Shown: positions 1 through 9,805 of the stretch, piece after piece
Layout of the letters: every line of letters begins with the position of its first letter
How positions within the stretch are numbered: the stretch's first letter is position 1
From: Myxococcaceae bacterium
GTDB lineage: Bacteria; Myxococcota; Myxococcia; Myxococcales; Myxococcaceae
Assembly: GCA_017881265.1 (NCBI GenBank)
Contig: JADGRA010000080.1
Coordinates: forward strand, 145,667 to 209,666
Direction: 5' to 3'
Length of the DNA: 64,000 nucleotides
Notes under the pieces: model-generated
The model's input: the letters and a program-made list of their open reading frames with translations, nothing else
Database searches by the model: none
What the model was told of the DNA's origin: nothing
Position numbers and translations under genes: made by a program

Positions 1-2065
1 GCGCCGGGGCCACCAGGTCCGACAGGCGGTTGTAGAAAGTCTCGGCGGTGAAGAGCAGGCCGGGCCGGATGGTCCACTCCACGCCGAGGCTGGTCTGCAC
101 GCTGCGCTGGCTGATGAGGTTGGGGTTGCCGAACACCGGGTCGGTGTCCCCGCCGACGATGCTGGGCGCCTGGTGGTAGATGCCGACGGCGGCCTTCAGT
201 ACCAGCGGCGGCGCCAGCGTCCAGCGCACTGCCAGCCGCGGGTCCGCCGTCCAGCTCGGCTTGGGCTGCAGGTAGAAGAGGGTGTTGTCCACCCGCAGTC
301 CAGCCAGCACCAGCAGGGTGGAGACGGGGCGCCAGCGCGCCTCCACCCACAGCCCGAGGTCGCTGGCCCAGGCGTGCGTGGATTCGTAGAGGATGGGGTG
401 CAGGGGCCCGCCTGGCAGCGCCTGGCCCTCCTGCGGCGGCTGCGGGAAGGCCACCGTGATGTCGGCCGGCTGGTACACCGCGTCCAGGACGCCGGCCAGG
501 GTGAGGCTGGGCGCCAGGGCCACCTCGAGGGTGCTTCTCAGCCCGTACGGGTTGGAGTTGGCCTGCAGCCCCTGGGTGGTGCCGACCTCGAGGTTGATGT
601 GCGTCTCGCCGACGAGCGCGATGGTGTCCCAGCGCACCGGCCCGTCCAGGTGGGTGTAGCGGAGCCGCAGCTGGTTGAAGCCCGTCTGGTCAACGAAGGT
701 CCGGCCGAGGTTCGGGTTGCGCGAGGGGGTGCTGCCGGTGACCAGGTTGAAGGCGTCCTGGCTGTGCAGCCCCACCAGGCTGAGGGTGTTTTTCCCGTCC
801 GGTTTCCACACCAGCTTCAGCTGGGCGTCGTCGAAGACGGGAGCGACGTTGTAGGTGGTGGTCCCGCCCGAGGTGAAGAGGGGCAGGAAAGCGTCGATGT
901 AGGAACGGCGCCCGGCGATGGCGAAGCTGAAGTGGTCGCCGATGGGCGCCTCGAGAACTGCGTCGGCGTCGATGACGTTGACCTCCACCACGCCGTGGAA
1001 GCCATCCGTCCTCGGGTCGCGGCTCTTCACGTCCACCACGCCACCGAGGAGGTCCCCATAGTAGGGCGGGAAATTTCCTGGCAGGTAGTCCACCGACTGC
1101 AGCAGCTCGCTGTTGTAGACGGCCGTCAGCCCGCCGAAGTGAAAGAGGATGGGGAGCCGCTCGCCGTCGAGGAAGATGCCCGAGTCCTCTGGACTGGTTC
1201 CGCGGATGGCGATGAGGCCGCCGTTGAAGGGCGCCCGGGCCACCCCGGGGAGGTTCTGCACCACCTTCAACGCATCGCCGTAGGTGCCGGGAATGCGCTG
1301 CACTTCCTGCAGCGTCAGCGAGTACTGCGTCACCTCCTTCTTGTCGCGGTCCGCCCGCACCACCGTCTCGTAGGGCGTGAAGAAGGACTGCAGAAGGTAG
1401 TACGTGACGCGCGTCACCTTGCCCGGGACCAGCGTCTCGGCCGTCTCGAACTTGTCGTAGCCGTTGGCCGCCACCACCACCTTCTGCTTCCCGTCGGGGA
1501 CGTCGCGGAAGGCGAAGGCGCCCTTGGCGTCGGTGAGGGTGGAGCGGCCGAGGTAGGGCAGGACCACCTCGGCGCCCGGGACCGGCCGCCGCGTCCCCCG
1601 CTCGAGCAGCGTCCCCTCCAGGTTGACCGGCCCCTCCTGCGGCAGCTGCTGGGCGGGGGCCGCCAACACGAAGTTGTAGGTGTAGTTGATGCGCACCGCT
1701 GCCGGCTTGCCGTCCACCTCCGCCGGCGTGAAGCGGAATTGCCGCACTGCCTGAAGCGCGGCCTCGTCGAAGCCATGGCCGACGGGGGTGAGGACGACGG
1801 CGCGGGTGACGTCGCCCTTGGCGGAGATGTCCACCTCGAGGAGGACGCGCGCCTCGAGGCCGCTCGAGCGGGCCTCATCCGGGTAGGCGGCCTCGGTGAA
1901 CGTCTCCAGGACGGGCGGCTTGGTGAGTTTCCCCTGGGGGGGCGGTGCGGCCGGCGCGACCACGTCCTGCGCCAGCAACGGAAGCGGCAGCAGCAGTGCT
2001 CCCACCACCAGCGCGTAGGCGCGCCGCCGCCCCCCGCGCGGGGCCCGCCTCCAGGACTGAAGCAC
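1..2065 (-). CDS. TonB-dependent outer-membrane receptor with N-terminal TonB-C-like domain (partial)
   Basis: Its C-terminus lies beyond the window start, so about 688 residues are visible. I start it at the GTG at 2065, preceded by an AAAAGGGGG ribosome binding site and followed by an Arg-rich n-region, a hydrophobic stretch and an AQDV cleavage site. Domains in order are a TonB C-terminal-like fold (LTKPPVLETFTEAAYPDEAR, then ending in FRFTPAEVDGKPA), a carboxypeptidase-regulatory-like domain (RRPVPGAEVVLPYLGR), a plug (ALKVVQNLPGVARAPFNGG, then IFLDGERLPILFHFGG) and the start of the barrel. By family it should move a scarce ligand across the outer membrane using TonB; the substrate is unknown. 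The receptor call is firm. The meaning of the TonB-C-like domain is inference. Confidence 0.9.
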   Translation of the reverse strand, partial: MLQSWRRAPRGGRRRAYALVVGALLLPLPLLAQDVVAPAAPPPQGKLTKPPVLETFTEAAYPDEARSSGLEARVLLEVDISAKGDVTRAVVLTPVGHGFDEAALQAVRQFRFTPAEVDGKPAAVRINYTYNFVLAAPAQQLPQEGPVNLEGTLLERGTRRPVPGAEVVLPYLGRSTLTDAKGAFAFRDVPDGKQKVVVAANGYDKFETAETLVPGKVTRVTYYLLQSFFTPYETVVRADRDKKEVTQYSLTLQEVQRIPGTYGDALKVVQNLPGVARAPFNGGLIAIRGTSPEDSGIFLDGERLPILFHFGGLTAVYNSELLQSVDYLPGNFPPYYGDLLGGVVDVKSRDPRTDGFHGVVEVNVIDADAVLEAPIGDHFSFAIAGRRSYIDAFLPLFTSGGTTTYNVAPVFDDAQLKLVWKPDGKNTLSLVGLHSQDAFNLVTGSTPSRNPNLGRTFVDQTGFNQLRLRYTHLDGPVRWDTIALVGETHINLEVGTTQGLQANSNPYGLRSTLEVALAPSLTLAGVLDAVYQPADITVAFPQPPQEGQALPGGPLHPILYESTHAWASDLGLWVEARWRPVSTLLVLAGLRVDNTLFYLQPKPSWTADPRLAVRWTLAPPLVLKAAVGIYHQAPSIVGGDTDPVFGNPNLISQRSVQTSLGVEWTIRPGLLFTAETFYNRLSDLVAPA

Positions 2066-2121
2066 AGCCCCCTTTTGGGACGCCTGCGCCGCCGGCGCAA
2101 CCAATTCGACGCGCCGCGGCG

Positions 2122-2715
2122 TCAGTGCGACCCGGCGTCCGCGTCGGACACGGGGGGCGTCACGCGCTTGTAGCTGAGGGTGTAGTCGACGTCGTGGGGA
2201 AGGTGCTTGCTGGTGATGGTGACGTGGACGGCGAGACTGACGCCATCCGGCCCGAGCGTCCACACCACCTTCCGGGCGCCCTCTTCCCCGCGAAAGTACT
2301 GCACCAGCGCGCCGTCGAGGAAGCGCTGGCTGAGCTTGCTCGTGTCCCCGGACTTCGTGCGGTGGTCCACCTCGCTGCCGTCCGCCGGGCTGACGTCAGA
2401 CAGCTGGCACGGCCCGGCCACCGTCACCTGGGCGTCGGTGAAGCTGAGGCGGTAGCTGCTGCAGATTTCGCAGACGTGCATCAACCGGTCGTAGGCGATG
2501 CCGCGGGAGATGAAGAACATCCCGTCCACCGAGCGCTCCACCGCCGCCGGGATGCTTTCGCGCTCCGTCGTCCCGCCGGAGAAGCGGTACTCCCCCGCGT
2601 AGCGCTGGCCGAGCTCCCCGGCGTTCAGGGGGCTGGCCCCGGCCAGCGCCGTGGCGAGGAGAGCGCCAAGGAAGAGTCCAGAGACACAAAGGCTCGACAC
2701 GGGGGGCCTGGTCAT
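2122..2715 (-). CDS. Secreted protein, paralogue of the upstream neighbour
   Basis: This 197-residue protein has a signal peptide (hydrophobic segment SLCVSGLFLGALLATALAGA). I do not recognise the family. It shares an ordered set of motifs with the gene just upstream (2712-3284): a RYxGxYxxxGG opening followed by ER and AVE, a central K.GD.S.L..RF..G.LVQ block, and a final VD(Y/F)TL(S/T)Y(K/R)R block. This points to a local duplication. The ATG overlaps the stop of that paralogue by 4 bases, so the pair is translationally coupled. It has extra cysteines (MHVCEICSSYRL) that the paralogue lacks. It probably acts in the periplasm or outer membrane. Confidence 0.7.
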   Translation of the reverse strand: MTRPPVSSLCVSGLFLGALLATALAGASPLNAGELGQRYAGEYRFSGGTTERESIPAAVERSVDGMFFISRGIAYDRLMHVCEICSSYRLSFTDAQVTVAGPCQLSDVSPADGSEVDHRTKSGDTSKLSQRFLDGALVQYFRGEEGARKVVWTLGPDGVSLAVHVTITSKHLPHDVDYTLSYKRVTPPVSDADAGSH

Positions 2716-3284
2716 TTGCGCCTGTAGGTGAGGGTGAAGTCGACCGGCGCCGAGAGCTGCGTGCTCTCCATCACCCGGTGAACGAGGAGGGTGGCGTCGT
2801 CGTCCGCCAGCCGGAAGTCCGTCTCTCCGCCGCCGTCGTCGCTGTGGCCCTTCTGCACCAGCACGCCCTCGACGAAGCGCCACGTCAGCTGACTCTTGTC
2901 GCCGTACTTGTTTTCCTGCGCCACCGGCCGCCCGTCGAGCGGCCCGGCTTCCACCGGGAAGCCCGGGCTGGAGATGGTGACGTTGCCGAGGCCGTCGAAG
3001 GCCAGGGTGTAGCCGTCGCGGACCTCGGCTCGCTGCTTCAGGCCGGACCGCGCGATGGGCTTGGCCAGGAAGGACAGGCCGGAGATGGCCTGCTCCACCG
3101 CGGCCGAGGCGGCCCGGCGCTCGGCGTCGCCGCCCGCGTAGAGGTAGCTGCCGCTGTAGCGTCGCTGCAATTCGACCTCGGGCCCCGAGACGCGCACCGC
3201 GGGTGGTGCGGCCGGTGGCGGCGCGGGGTGGGCGCAACCCCAGACCAGCGCGAGCAGAGCGCTGCGACCGAGGGAGTGGGACAC
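2712..3284 (-). CDS. Putative lipoprotein, paralogue of the downstream neighbour
   Basis: The protein is 190 residues from a GTG start (VSHSLGRSALLALVWGC), which gives a lipoprotein signal with Cys17 as the lipidation site. The start is chosen because the frame stays open upstream into the pckG end and only this GTG sits in front of a signal peptide. The mature part (RRYSGSYLYAGGDAERR, SQLTWRFVEGVLVQKG, VDFTLTYRR) is clearly related to the product of 2122-2715. It lies 41 bp after the pckG stop on the same strand, so cotranscription with pckG is possible. Function is unknown. Confidence 0.65.
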   Translation of the reverse strand: MSHSLGRSALLALVWGCAHPAPPPAAPPAVRVSGPEVELQRRYSGSYLYAGGDAERRAASAAVEQAISGLSFLAKPIARSGLKQRAEVRDGYTLAFDGLGNVTISSPGFPVEAGPLDGRPVAQENKYGDKSQLTWRFVEGVLVQKGHSDDGGGETDFRLADDDATLLVHRVMESTQLSAPVDFTLTYRRK

Positions 3285-3325
3285 GGAAGGCGTGGCCGGG
3301 GAGGAGGAAGGGCCGGGGCGCGACG

Positions 3326-5107
3326 TCAGGACAGCCGTGCCAGCAGCAGCTTGCGCTGCAGCTGCAGGGCCTCGGGCGCATGCTTGCCCAAGAGCTCGAA
3401 GAATTCTCCCTGGCTCTGCAGCTCCTCTTTCCACTCCTGGGTGCTGATGCTGGTCGCCTCGTCCACCAACTCCGAGGGGATGTCCAGCCCGGAGAGGTCG
3501 AGGTCCCCGGCTTTCGGCACCCATCCGAGCAGCGTTTCCTGGCCGCCCACGCGGACGTGGGAGCGGTCCACAATCCACTTCAGGACGCGCATGTTCTCGC
3601 CGAAGCCCGGCCAGAGGAACTTGCCGTCCTTGCTCTTGCGGAACCAGTTGACCTGAAAAATCTTCGGCGGGTAGGGAATCTTCGTCTGCATCTGCAGCCA
3701 GTGCTGCAGGTACTGGCCCATGTTGTAGCCGGTGAAGGGAAGCATGGCCATCGGGTCCCGGCGCACCACGCCCACCTTGCCGGTGGCGGCGGCCGTCGTC
3801 TCGGAGCCGAGCGTCGCGCCCAGAAAGACGCCGTGCCCCCAGTTGAAGCTCTGCAGGACGAGGGGGACGGTGGTGGCGCGCCGGCCGCCGAAGATGATGG
3901 CCGAGATGGGCACGCCGTCCGGGTCGTTCACCGCCCGGGACAACGCCGGGTTGTTGTTCATCGGCGCCGTGAAGCGGCTGTTGGGGTGAGCGGCCTTCTC
4001 CTGGCACCCCTTCTTCCAGGGACGGCCCTGCCAGTCGATGAGCTCGTCGGGGACCGGCCCGTCCATGCCTTCCCACCACACGTCGCCGTCCTTCGTCATG
4101 GCCACGTTGGTGAAGATGGTGTCCTTGGCGATGGTGGCCATGGCGTTGGGGTTGCTGGCGAAGTTGGTGCCCGGCGCCACGCCGAAGTAGCCATTCTCCG
4201 GGTTGACCGCCCACAGCCGGCCGTCCTTGCCTACCCGCATCCAGGCGATGTCGTCCCCCACCGTCCACACCTTCCAGCCCGCGAAGCGCTTGGGCGGGAT
4301 GAGCATGGCGAAGTTGGTCTTCCCGCATGCGGACGGGAAGGCACCGGCCACGTAGGTGGTCTGCCCGTCGGGGCTCTCCACCCCGAGGATGAGCATGTGC
4401 TCGGCAAACCAGCCTTCCGTCCGGCCGAGGTAGCTGCCGATGCGCAGGGCCAGACACTTCTTGCCCAACAGCGCATTGCCGCCGTAGCCCGACCCGAAGC
4501 TCCAGATGGTGTTGTCCTGGGGGAAGTGGCAGATGTAGCGACGCTCGGGATTGAGGTCGCCCGTGCAGTGCAGTCCCCGGTTGAAGTCCGAGTGGTTGCC
4601 GAGCAGGTCGAGGGCCTGCTTGCCCATGCGCGTCATGATGCGCATGTTGAGCGCCACGTAGACGCTGTCGGTCAGCTCGATGCCCACCTTGGCGAGCGGT
4701 GAGCCGACCGGCCCCATCAGGTAGGGCACCACGTACAGGGTGCGGTCCTTCATCGAGCCGTCGAACAGCTTGGTCAGCTTGCTGTACGCCTCGCCCGGCT
4801 CCATCCAGTTGTTGGTGGGGCCTGCCTCGTCCTTGCTGGGCGTGCAGATGAAGGTCAGGTGCTCGACCCGCGCCACGTCGTTGGGGTTGCTTCGGTGCAG
4901 GTAGCACCCTGGCCGCTTCTTCTGGTTGAGCGGGATGAGCACGCCCGTCTCCACCGCGTACTCGGTGAGCCGCACGCGCTCCTCCTCGGAGCCGTCGCAC
5001 CACACCACGCGGTCCGGCTTGCACAGCGCCGCCATGTCTCGCACCCAGCTGAGCAGGGCCGGATTGCGCGTGGGCGCCGATGCTTCCGCCGTCTCTTGCT
5101 TTGCCAT
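3326..5107 (-). CDS. pckG: Phosphoenolpyruvate carboxykinase (GTP)
   Basis: This enzyme converts oxaloacetate plus GTP to PEP, CO2 and GDP, the first committed step of gluconeogenesis. At 593 residues it has the normal length for the GTP type. Visible hallmarks are the nucleotide-binding FPSACGKTN loop, the C-terminal [19 protein letters not shown] block typical of the GTP enzyme, and [12 protein letters not shown]. The ATG at 5107 has a GAGG ribosome binding site 6-7 bases upstream. An in-frame ATG at 5143 would add twelve residues outside the conserved core and was not used. The long open frame upstream of that is GC-driven, not coding. Confidence 0.97.
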   Translation of the reverse strand: MAKQETAEASAPTRNPALLSWVRDMAALCKPDRVVWCDGSEEERVRLTEYAVETGVLIPLNQKKRPGCYLHRSNPNDVARVEHLTFICTPSKDEAGPTNNWMEPGEAYSKLTKLFDGSMKDRTLYVVPYLMGPVGSPLAKVGIELTDSVYVALNMRIMTRMGKQALDLLGNHSDFNRGLHCTGDLNPERRYICHFPQDNTIWSFGSGYGGNALLGKKCLALRIGSYLGRTEGWFAEHMLILGVESPDGQTTYVAGAFPSACGKTNFAMLIPPKRFAGWKVWTVGDDIAWMRVGKDGRLWAVNPENGYFGVAPGTNFASNPNAMATIAKDTIFTNVAMTKDGDVWWEGMDGPVPDELIDWQGRPWKKGCQEKAAHPNSRFTAPMNNNPALSRAVNDPDGVPISAIIFGGRRATTVPLVLQSFNWGHGVFLGATLGSETTAAATGKVGVVRRDPMAMLPFTGYNMGQYLQHWLQMQTKIPYPPKIFQVNWFRKSKDGKFLWPGFGENMRVLKWIVDRSHVRVGGQETLLGWVPKAGDLDLSGLDIPSELVDEATSISTQEWKEELQSQGEFFELLGKHAPEALQLQRKLLLARLS

Positions 5108-5252
5108 GTTTTGCCTCGCGTCCGCTTTCACGAGCACGGCCATAGCCGTCTGCGCGCCGGGCGACAACCCGTGCTGCGCGCGTGACTCTGAGCGCTCATC
5201 CCTCCCATCAGCAAGCGTTGAGAGTGACGCGCCGCAGCGAGCGACGCGGGGC

Positions 5253-7097
5253 TTACTCGAGGTCGAAGACCTGGTAGCGGCCGCGCGCGTCGAGGAGGGT
5301 GCCCCAGACCCGGTGACTGGCCTGGTGCTCGGACGGACCAAAGGACAGCTTGGTGCCGGTCCCGAGGTCCAGGTCCCGGATGGACTCGAGGGCGTCCACC
5401 AGCTTCTCGCCGTCCAGCTCGCGCCCGGCGCGCTGCAGGCCCTCCACCAGGAGACGGCCGACGAGGTACCCCTCGAAGGAGACGGCGTCCGGGCGTTCGT
5501 CGGGAGCCGTCTTCTCCAGCTGCTTCTTGTAGGCCAGCACCGCGCTCGCCCCGGAATCCACCGGCGGCACCACCTGGGTGACGATGACCCCCTCCCCCTG
5601 GGCGGGGGACAGCTGCTGCATTTCCTCGGCGAGCGCGGTGGCGCCGACGCTGGAGACGGAGGCGAAAGACATGCTGGGGGAGTACGCCCGCATCCGGGCA
5701 ATGAAACGTGCCGCCGCCCGGTAGCTGGCCACCATCACCACGGCGCGGATGGGCGGCTGGTGCAGCCGGATGCGCTGCACGGCGTCTTCGATGTCGAGGG
5801 TGTTTCGCGGGTAGCCCACCCGGAAGAGCGCCCCCAGCTTGTAGTCGCGGCGCAACAGCTTCAGCACGCCCTGGTAGGCGGCCTCGCTGGCCGGCCCCTC
5901 TTCGCCGAAGAGGGCGAGTAGCTCGGGGCGGATGCCCCGGCGGATGAGGAAGCGCACCACGGCCACGGCCTCCTCGGCATCACTAGCGCGCAGGTTGAAG
6001 ACATAGCGGTCCGGCGGGTCGCGCCGCAGCACCTGCGCGCCGCTGAAGGCGCCGAGCAGCACAGTGCGACGCTCCAGCACGAAGGGCACACTGGCCATGG
6101 CATTGGCCGCGCCGACGTTGCCGACCAGGGCAAAGACTTTGCGCTTCTCCCAGAGGGCCCGCAGCGCCCCTGGCGTCCGCGCCGGGTCGAGGCCGTCGTC
6201 CTCGGGCACCACCGACAGCTTGCGGCCGCGGACGCCGCCCGCCTCGTTGGCCTGGCCGAAGGCGGCCTCGAGGCCAACACGCATCTGCCGGCCGAGTTCC
6301 TTGGACGGGCCGCTGAAGGGGGCGGCCAGCCCGAAGAGGATGCTGTCGGCCGTCACCCCCTGCACGGACGGCAGCGCCGGGGCCGGGGCCGGGGCCGGCG
6401 CCGTCGCCACCGCCGGCGCGGCGACGGTTGCCGGGGTGGCCACCGGTGCCTCGGGGACGGCCGGCGGGGCGTCCTTCGGCTTGAGGAGGAAGAGGAGGAC
6501 CAGGGCGGCGATGCCGATGAGGGGGATTCCGCCGAGGATGGCCAGTCCGGTGAGCTTGCGGCCGGAGTCCGCGGCGGCCTCCGCCTCGGCTTCCTCCAGC
6601 GGGGTGAGGAGGGGCTCGGCGGCCGCCGGCTGCACGCCCACCGGGCCGGTGTGCACCGGCTGGGTGGCCGGCTCCGGGCAGTAGGCGTCCTCGGTGTGCC
6701 AGGTGCCGCAGTCCGGGCAGAGCCGGCCCGACGGCGCACCGGCCGGCAGCGCGTCGTCCCTGGCGCGGGCCGCGCCGCCGGGGGCCGCCACCTCGTCCAC
6801 GTCGTGCATGCCCTGCAGCAGCACTTCGTTGAGGGGGACGTGGATGCGGCGCATGGGTGGCCGCACGTCCACCTCCACCTCGAAGGAGCCGCGGCGGATG
6901 TGCAGCGCCCGGTAGAGGGCTTCCACGCCCACCCGCTCGCCGAAGCGCGCGTCGAGCAGTTCCCCGTCGGCCACGAAGAATTCGCCGCGCCCTTCGGGCA
7001 GGTCCGGGGTGGACACGCGGATGGCCACCGTCTTCTTGCTCATGCAGTAGAACTGGATGAGGTCCGGGAAGGAGACGTCGGGAAAATTTCCGACCAT
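5253..7097 (-). CDS. DUF4388 / zinc-ribbon / TM / periplasmic-binding-protein fusion
   Basis: The 614-residue protein has an unusual order. An N-terminal DUF4388 (PATAN-like) domain spans about residues 5-105 ([20 protein letters not shown]). A short zinc-ribbon-like [14 protein letters not shown] follows at 127-140, then an acidic linker, one membrane segment at about 182-205 ([20 protein letters not shown]), an Ala/Pro linker, and a type-1 periplasmic binding fold from about 235 to the end ([20 protein letters not shown]). This last part resembles the branched-chain amino-acid receptor family. The ATG at 7097 has GGGGAG six bases upstream; an ATG at 7127 was rejected. Predicted topology puts the ligand-binding part outside and DUF4388 inside, so ligand sensing is inferred. 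It faces the MFS gene across 134 bp. Confidence 0.85.
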   Translation of the reverse strand: MVGNFPDVSFPDLIQFYCMSKKTVAIRVSTPDLPEGRGEFFVADGELLDARFGERVGVEALYRALHIRRGSFEVEVDVRPPMRRIHVPLNEVLLQGMHDVDEVAAPGGAARARDDALPAGAPSGRLCPDCGTWHTEDAYCPEPATQPVHTGPVGVQPAAAEPLLTPLEEAEAEAAADSGRKLTGLAILGGIPLIGIAALVLLFLLKPKDAPPAVPEAPVATPATVAAPAVATAPAPAPAPALPSVQGVTADSILFGLAAPFSGPSKELGRQMRVGLEAAFGQANEAGGVRGRKLSVVPEDDGLDPARTPGALRALWEKRKVFALVGNVGAANAMASVPFVLERRTVLLGAFSGAQVLRRDPPDRYVFNLRASDAEEAVAVVRFLIRRGIRPELLALFGEEGPASEAAYQGVLKLLRRDYKLGALFRVGYPRNTLDIEDAVQRIRLHQPPIRAVVMVASYRAAARFIARMRAYSPSMSFASVSSVGATALAEEMQQLSPAQGEGVIVTQVVPPVDSGASAVLAYKKQLEKTAPDERPDAVSFEGYLVGRLLVEGLQRAGRELDGEKLVDALESIRDLDLGTGTKLSFGPSEHQASHRVWGTLLDARGRYQVFDLE

Positions 7098-7231
7098 GTC
7101 AGGCTCCCCAGCGGGGGAAGACGGCACCCCGAGTGTCCCGGGGGGCGGGCGTGTCAGTCAATTGGAGGCTCCCTGGCCGCAGCATGGGCGGCAGCCCTGA
7201 CGGCGGAGGGTTGGCGTAGCATGCCGGGCTG

Positions 7232-8620
7232 ATGGCCCTCCCCGCGCCCGTGCCGGTTGCCGCCACCATTCCCTACACCCGGAACAGAAGCGAGCGGAAC
7301 GCCCTCATCTTCGCGGTCGTCACTGGGACCACCATCGAGTGGTACGACTTCTACCTGTACAGCTCGCTCGGCCTGGTGCTGAAGGACCAATTCTTCGCCC
7401 GGGGCCTCGGCGCCGACCCCATGCTGCAGATGCTGGCGGTCTACTTCACCGGCTTCGCCGCGCGGCCGCTGGGCGCCCTCTTCTTCGGGCGGCTCGGCGA
7501 CCTCTACGGGCGAAAGCGCGCCTTCTTCTCCACCCTCCTCTTGATGGGCGCGGCCACCGTCGGCATCGGCTTTCTACCCACCTACGACCAGATTGGCGTC
7601 GCCGCGCCCATGCTGCTGGTCTTCCTGCGCGTGCTGCAGGGCTTTGCCCTGGGCGGGGAGTACGGAGGCGCGGCCACCTTCGTCGCCGAAAACGTCCCGG
7701 ACGCCGAGCGCGGCTTCTACACCAGCTTCGTCCAGCTGACCGCCACCTTGGGCTTCTTCCTCACCCTCGTCGTCCTGCTCGCCATCAAGAGCGGGATGGG
7801 GGAGGTCGCCTACAAGGCCTGGGGCTGGCGGTTTGCCTGGGTGGCATCGCTCTTCCTGCTCGGCATCTCCCTGTACGTGCGGCTGCGCCTGAAGGAATCT
7901 CCGCTGTGGGAGCGGCTGAAGGCCGAGCGGCGCCTGTCGCGCGACCCGGTGCTGGAGAGCTTCAACCGCACCAACGGCCGCGCCATGCTGCTCGCCCTCT
8001 TCGGCGCCACCGCCGGGCAGGGGGTGGTCTGGTACACGGCCCAGTTCTACACCTTCTTCTGGATGCAGGACCGGCTGCACGTCCCGTCCACCATCGCCAG
8101 CGCGGTGGTGGCCATCGCGCTTCTGTGCGCGATGCCCTTCTTCATCATCTCCGGGCAGCTGTCGGACCTCGTCGGCCGCAAGAAGCTGATTGTGGGAGGA
8201 AACCTCCTCGCCGCCTGTCTCTTCCTTCCGCTCTACAAGGCGATGGCGCTGGCAGCCAACCCGCTCAACCCGGTGCTGCTGTGCTTCGTGGTGTTCCTGC
8301 AAGTCCTCCTCGTCACGCTGGTCTACGGCCCGATGGCCGCCTTCCTGGTGGAGCAGTTTCCCGCCCGGGTGCGCTACACCGCTGCGTCGCTGCCCTACCA
8401 CGTGGGCAACGGCTGGTTCGGCGGGGGCGTCACCTTCTTCGCGGGGCTTTTGGTGAAGAGTACCGGCAACATGTACGCGGGCCTCTGGTTCCCCATCGCC
8501 GTGGCCGCCTCCAGCGGCCTCATCGGCCTTTTCTTCCTGAAGGAGACGCGCGAGACGCGCATTTGGGCGGAGGTGGTACCGCAGCGGCGCACGCCCACCG
8601 GCTCCACCCCGCGCGTCTAG
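7232..8620 (+). CDS. MFS transporter, metabolite:H+ symporter (MHS) type
   Basis: The 462-residue integral membrane protein has about twelve predicted segments. The opening GTTIEWYDFYLYSSLG and the loop RPLGALFFGRLGDLYGRKRAF (given here as RPLGALFFGRLGDLYGRK) are characteristic of the MHS branch of the major facilitator superfamily, whose members import proline/betaine, shikimate, citrate or 2-oxoglutarate with protons. Further supporting motifs are FLRVLQGFALGGEYGGAA and ESPLWERL. The substrate cannot be told from sequence. The ATG start is followed by a short polar N-terminus. Confidence 0.92.
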   Translation: MALPAPVPVAATIPYTRNRSERNALIFAVVTGTTIEWYDFYLYSSLGLVLKDQFFARGLGADPMLQMLAVYFTGFAARPLGALFFGRLGDLYGRKRAFFSTLLLMGAATVGIGFLPTYDQIGVAAPMLLVFLRVLQGFALGGEYGGAATFVAENVPDAERGFYTSFVQLTATLGFFLTLVVLLAIKSGMGEVAYKAWGWRFAWVASLFLLGISLYVRLRLKESPLWERLKAERRLSRDPVLESFNRTNGRAMLLALFGATAGQGVVWYTAQFYTFFWMQDRLHVPSTIASAVVAIALLCAMPFFIISGQLSDLVGRKKLIVGGNLLAACLFLPLYKAMALAANPLNPVLLCFVVFLQVLLVTLVYGPMAAFLVEQFPARVRYTAASLPYHVGNGWFGGGVTFFAGLLVKSTGNMYAGLWFPIAVAASSGLIGLFFLKETRETRIWAEVVPQRRTPTGSTPRV

Positions 8621-8646
8621 GGAAAGGCAACCGGGGCCCCCACAGC

Positions 8647-9108
8647 GTGCAACCCCATGCGTTTTCGGTGGTGTGGGACGTGCGGGCCCTGGACGTGCCC
8701 TGGGTAGTGGGGCCCGGCCTCGCCGCGCTGGCCGTCGCCGTGGCGCTGCTGCAGGTGCGGCGGCGCCTGACGGCCGGCCGCGCGCGCACGCGGCTGTTGG
8801 CCGCCGCGGTGGTGCTATTTCTCGCCGCCGTGTGGTGGACGGCCGGGGGCCTTGGCGCCTGGCGGGCCGGCGTGGAGCGCCTGCGCAACGGGACGGCCGA
8901 CTTCGTCGAGGGGACGCTTCAGGTGCCCGACGCCTCGGACGAGGCCTTCAGCGTCGGGCCCCTGTCCTTGCGGCGGGCCCAGGACGCCGTCCTTCCCGCC
9001 CGGCACGCCTGCCGCTGGCCGGCCGTCCGGCGCTTCAGCGGCAGCCGCGCGCGCCTGTGGTTTTTCCAAGGGGACGTGCTGCGCCTGGAGGTGGACACCG
9101 GCGGCTGA
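8647..9108 (+). CDS. Small membrane protein of unknown function
   Basis: A 153-residue frame starts at a GTG 26 bp after the MFS gene. It has two predicted membrane segments (VVGPGLAALAVAVALLQV and LLAAAVVLFLAAVWWTAGG) followed by a soluble tail that would face the periplasm. I do not recognise a family. The start is uncertain: no good ribosome binding site precedes it and other GTG codons follow. It could be an ORF favoured by GC bias, although the two clean hydrophobic segments argue that it is real. Confidence 0.5.
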   Translation: MQPHAFSVVWDVRALDVPWVVGPGLAALAVAVALLQVRRRLTAGRARTRLLAAAVVLFLAAVWWTAGGLGAWRAGVERLRNGTADFVEGTLQVPDASDEAFSVGPLSLRRAQDAVLPARHACRWPAVRRFSGSRARLWFFQGDVLRLEVDTGG

Positions 9109-9132
9109 CGTTCGCCCGGGGGACGCGCCACC

Positions 9133-9741
9133 CTAGTGAATGGCCGCGCGCACCGGCAGCCGGCGCAGCAGCGCGGCCTCCGCCTCCAACAGTCCCGCCA
9201 GCCGCGTCTGGGCTGCCGCCCCGTGCACGCGCTCGGCCAGCCGGAGAAACAGTCGCTGGTGGCCATCCTCGCTCTGGGCCAGCCGGGCGTAAAACGTCTG
9301 GAGCTCCCCGGCGGGCAACCCGGACGCCAGAAGGCCCAGGCGCTCGCAGCTGCGCGCTTCGATGAGGGCGGCCACCAGCAGGCGGTCCAGCTGCCGTTCC
9401 CTGGACGACGTCCGCAGCAGTGCTTGCAGCCCCTGGGCGTACGGGTCGCCCGGGTCCCGTCCCAGCGCCAGCCCCCGGCGCTCCAGCCACTGCAGCACCT
9501 GGGCCAGGTGCGCCGCCTCCTCGCGCGCCAGGCGGGCCATCTGCGCCGGCAGCCCGGGCACCTCGGGGTAGGCCTGCAGCAAGGAGAGGGCATTGGCGGC
9601 GGCCTTCTTCTCGCAGTGCGCGTGGTCCACCAGCACCGCATCCAGGGCGGCCAGCGCACCGGGAAGCCAGTCGGCCGAGGTGGCGACGCGCAGGACGAGG
9701 CCCGCGGCCGCGGGCCTCCGTGTCAGGCGGGAGGTGGACAT
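9133..9741 (-). CDS. miaE: tRNA 2-methylthio-N6-isopentenyl-adenosine hydroxylase
   Basis: MiaE is a ferritin-like diiron monooxygenase that hydroxylates the isopentenyl group of ms2i6A37 in tRNA. The 202-residue protein shows family blocks with likely iron ligands: VDHAHCEKKAAANALSLLQ near residue 40, EEAAHLAQVLQWLERRG, IEARSCERLGLLASGLPAGE, and a late SEDGHQRLFLRLA. The length matches the family. The start is the ATG at 9741; the ribosome binding site is weak. The longer frame upstream overlaps other DNA and is not needed. Confidence 0.9.
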   Translation of the reverse strand: MSTSRLTRRPAAAGLVLRVATSADWLPGALAALDAVLVDHAHCEKKAAANALSLLQAYPEVPGLPAQMARLAREEAAHLAQVLQWLERRGLALGRDPGDPYAQGLQALLRTSSRERQLDRLLVAALIEARSCERLGLLASGLPAGELQTFYARLAQSEDGHQRLFLRLAERVHGAAAQTRLAGLLEAEAALLRRLPVRAAIH

Positions 9742-9805
9742 GTCCGTCGGCGGCAGCTCTAGCCCGGGGGCCCGCCGCCCCGCCAGCGGGCAGGCCCCGG
9801 GGCGT

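Noticed and set aside
173..2173. Long plus-strand open frame opposite the TonB-dependent receptor
   Set aside because: Composition is typical GC-driven antisense reading; the minus strand has a recognisable receptor.
5108..5701. N-terminal extension of pckG into the upstream gene
   Set aside because: The conserved PEPCK sequence begins at the ATG at 5107 with its own ribosome binding site; the extension overlaps the DUF4388 gene.
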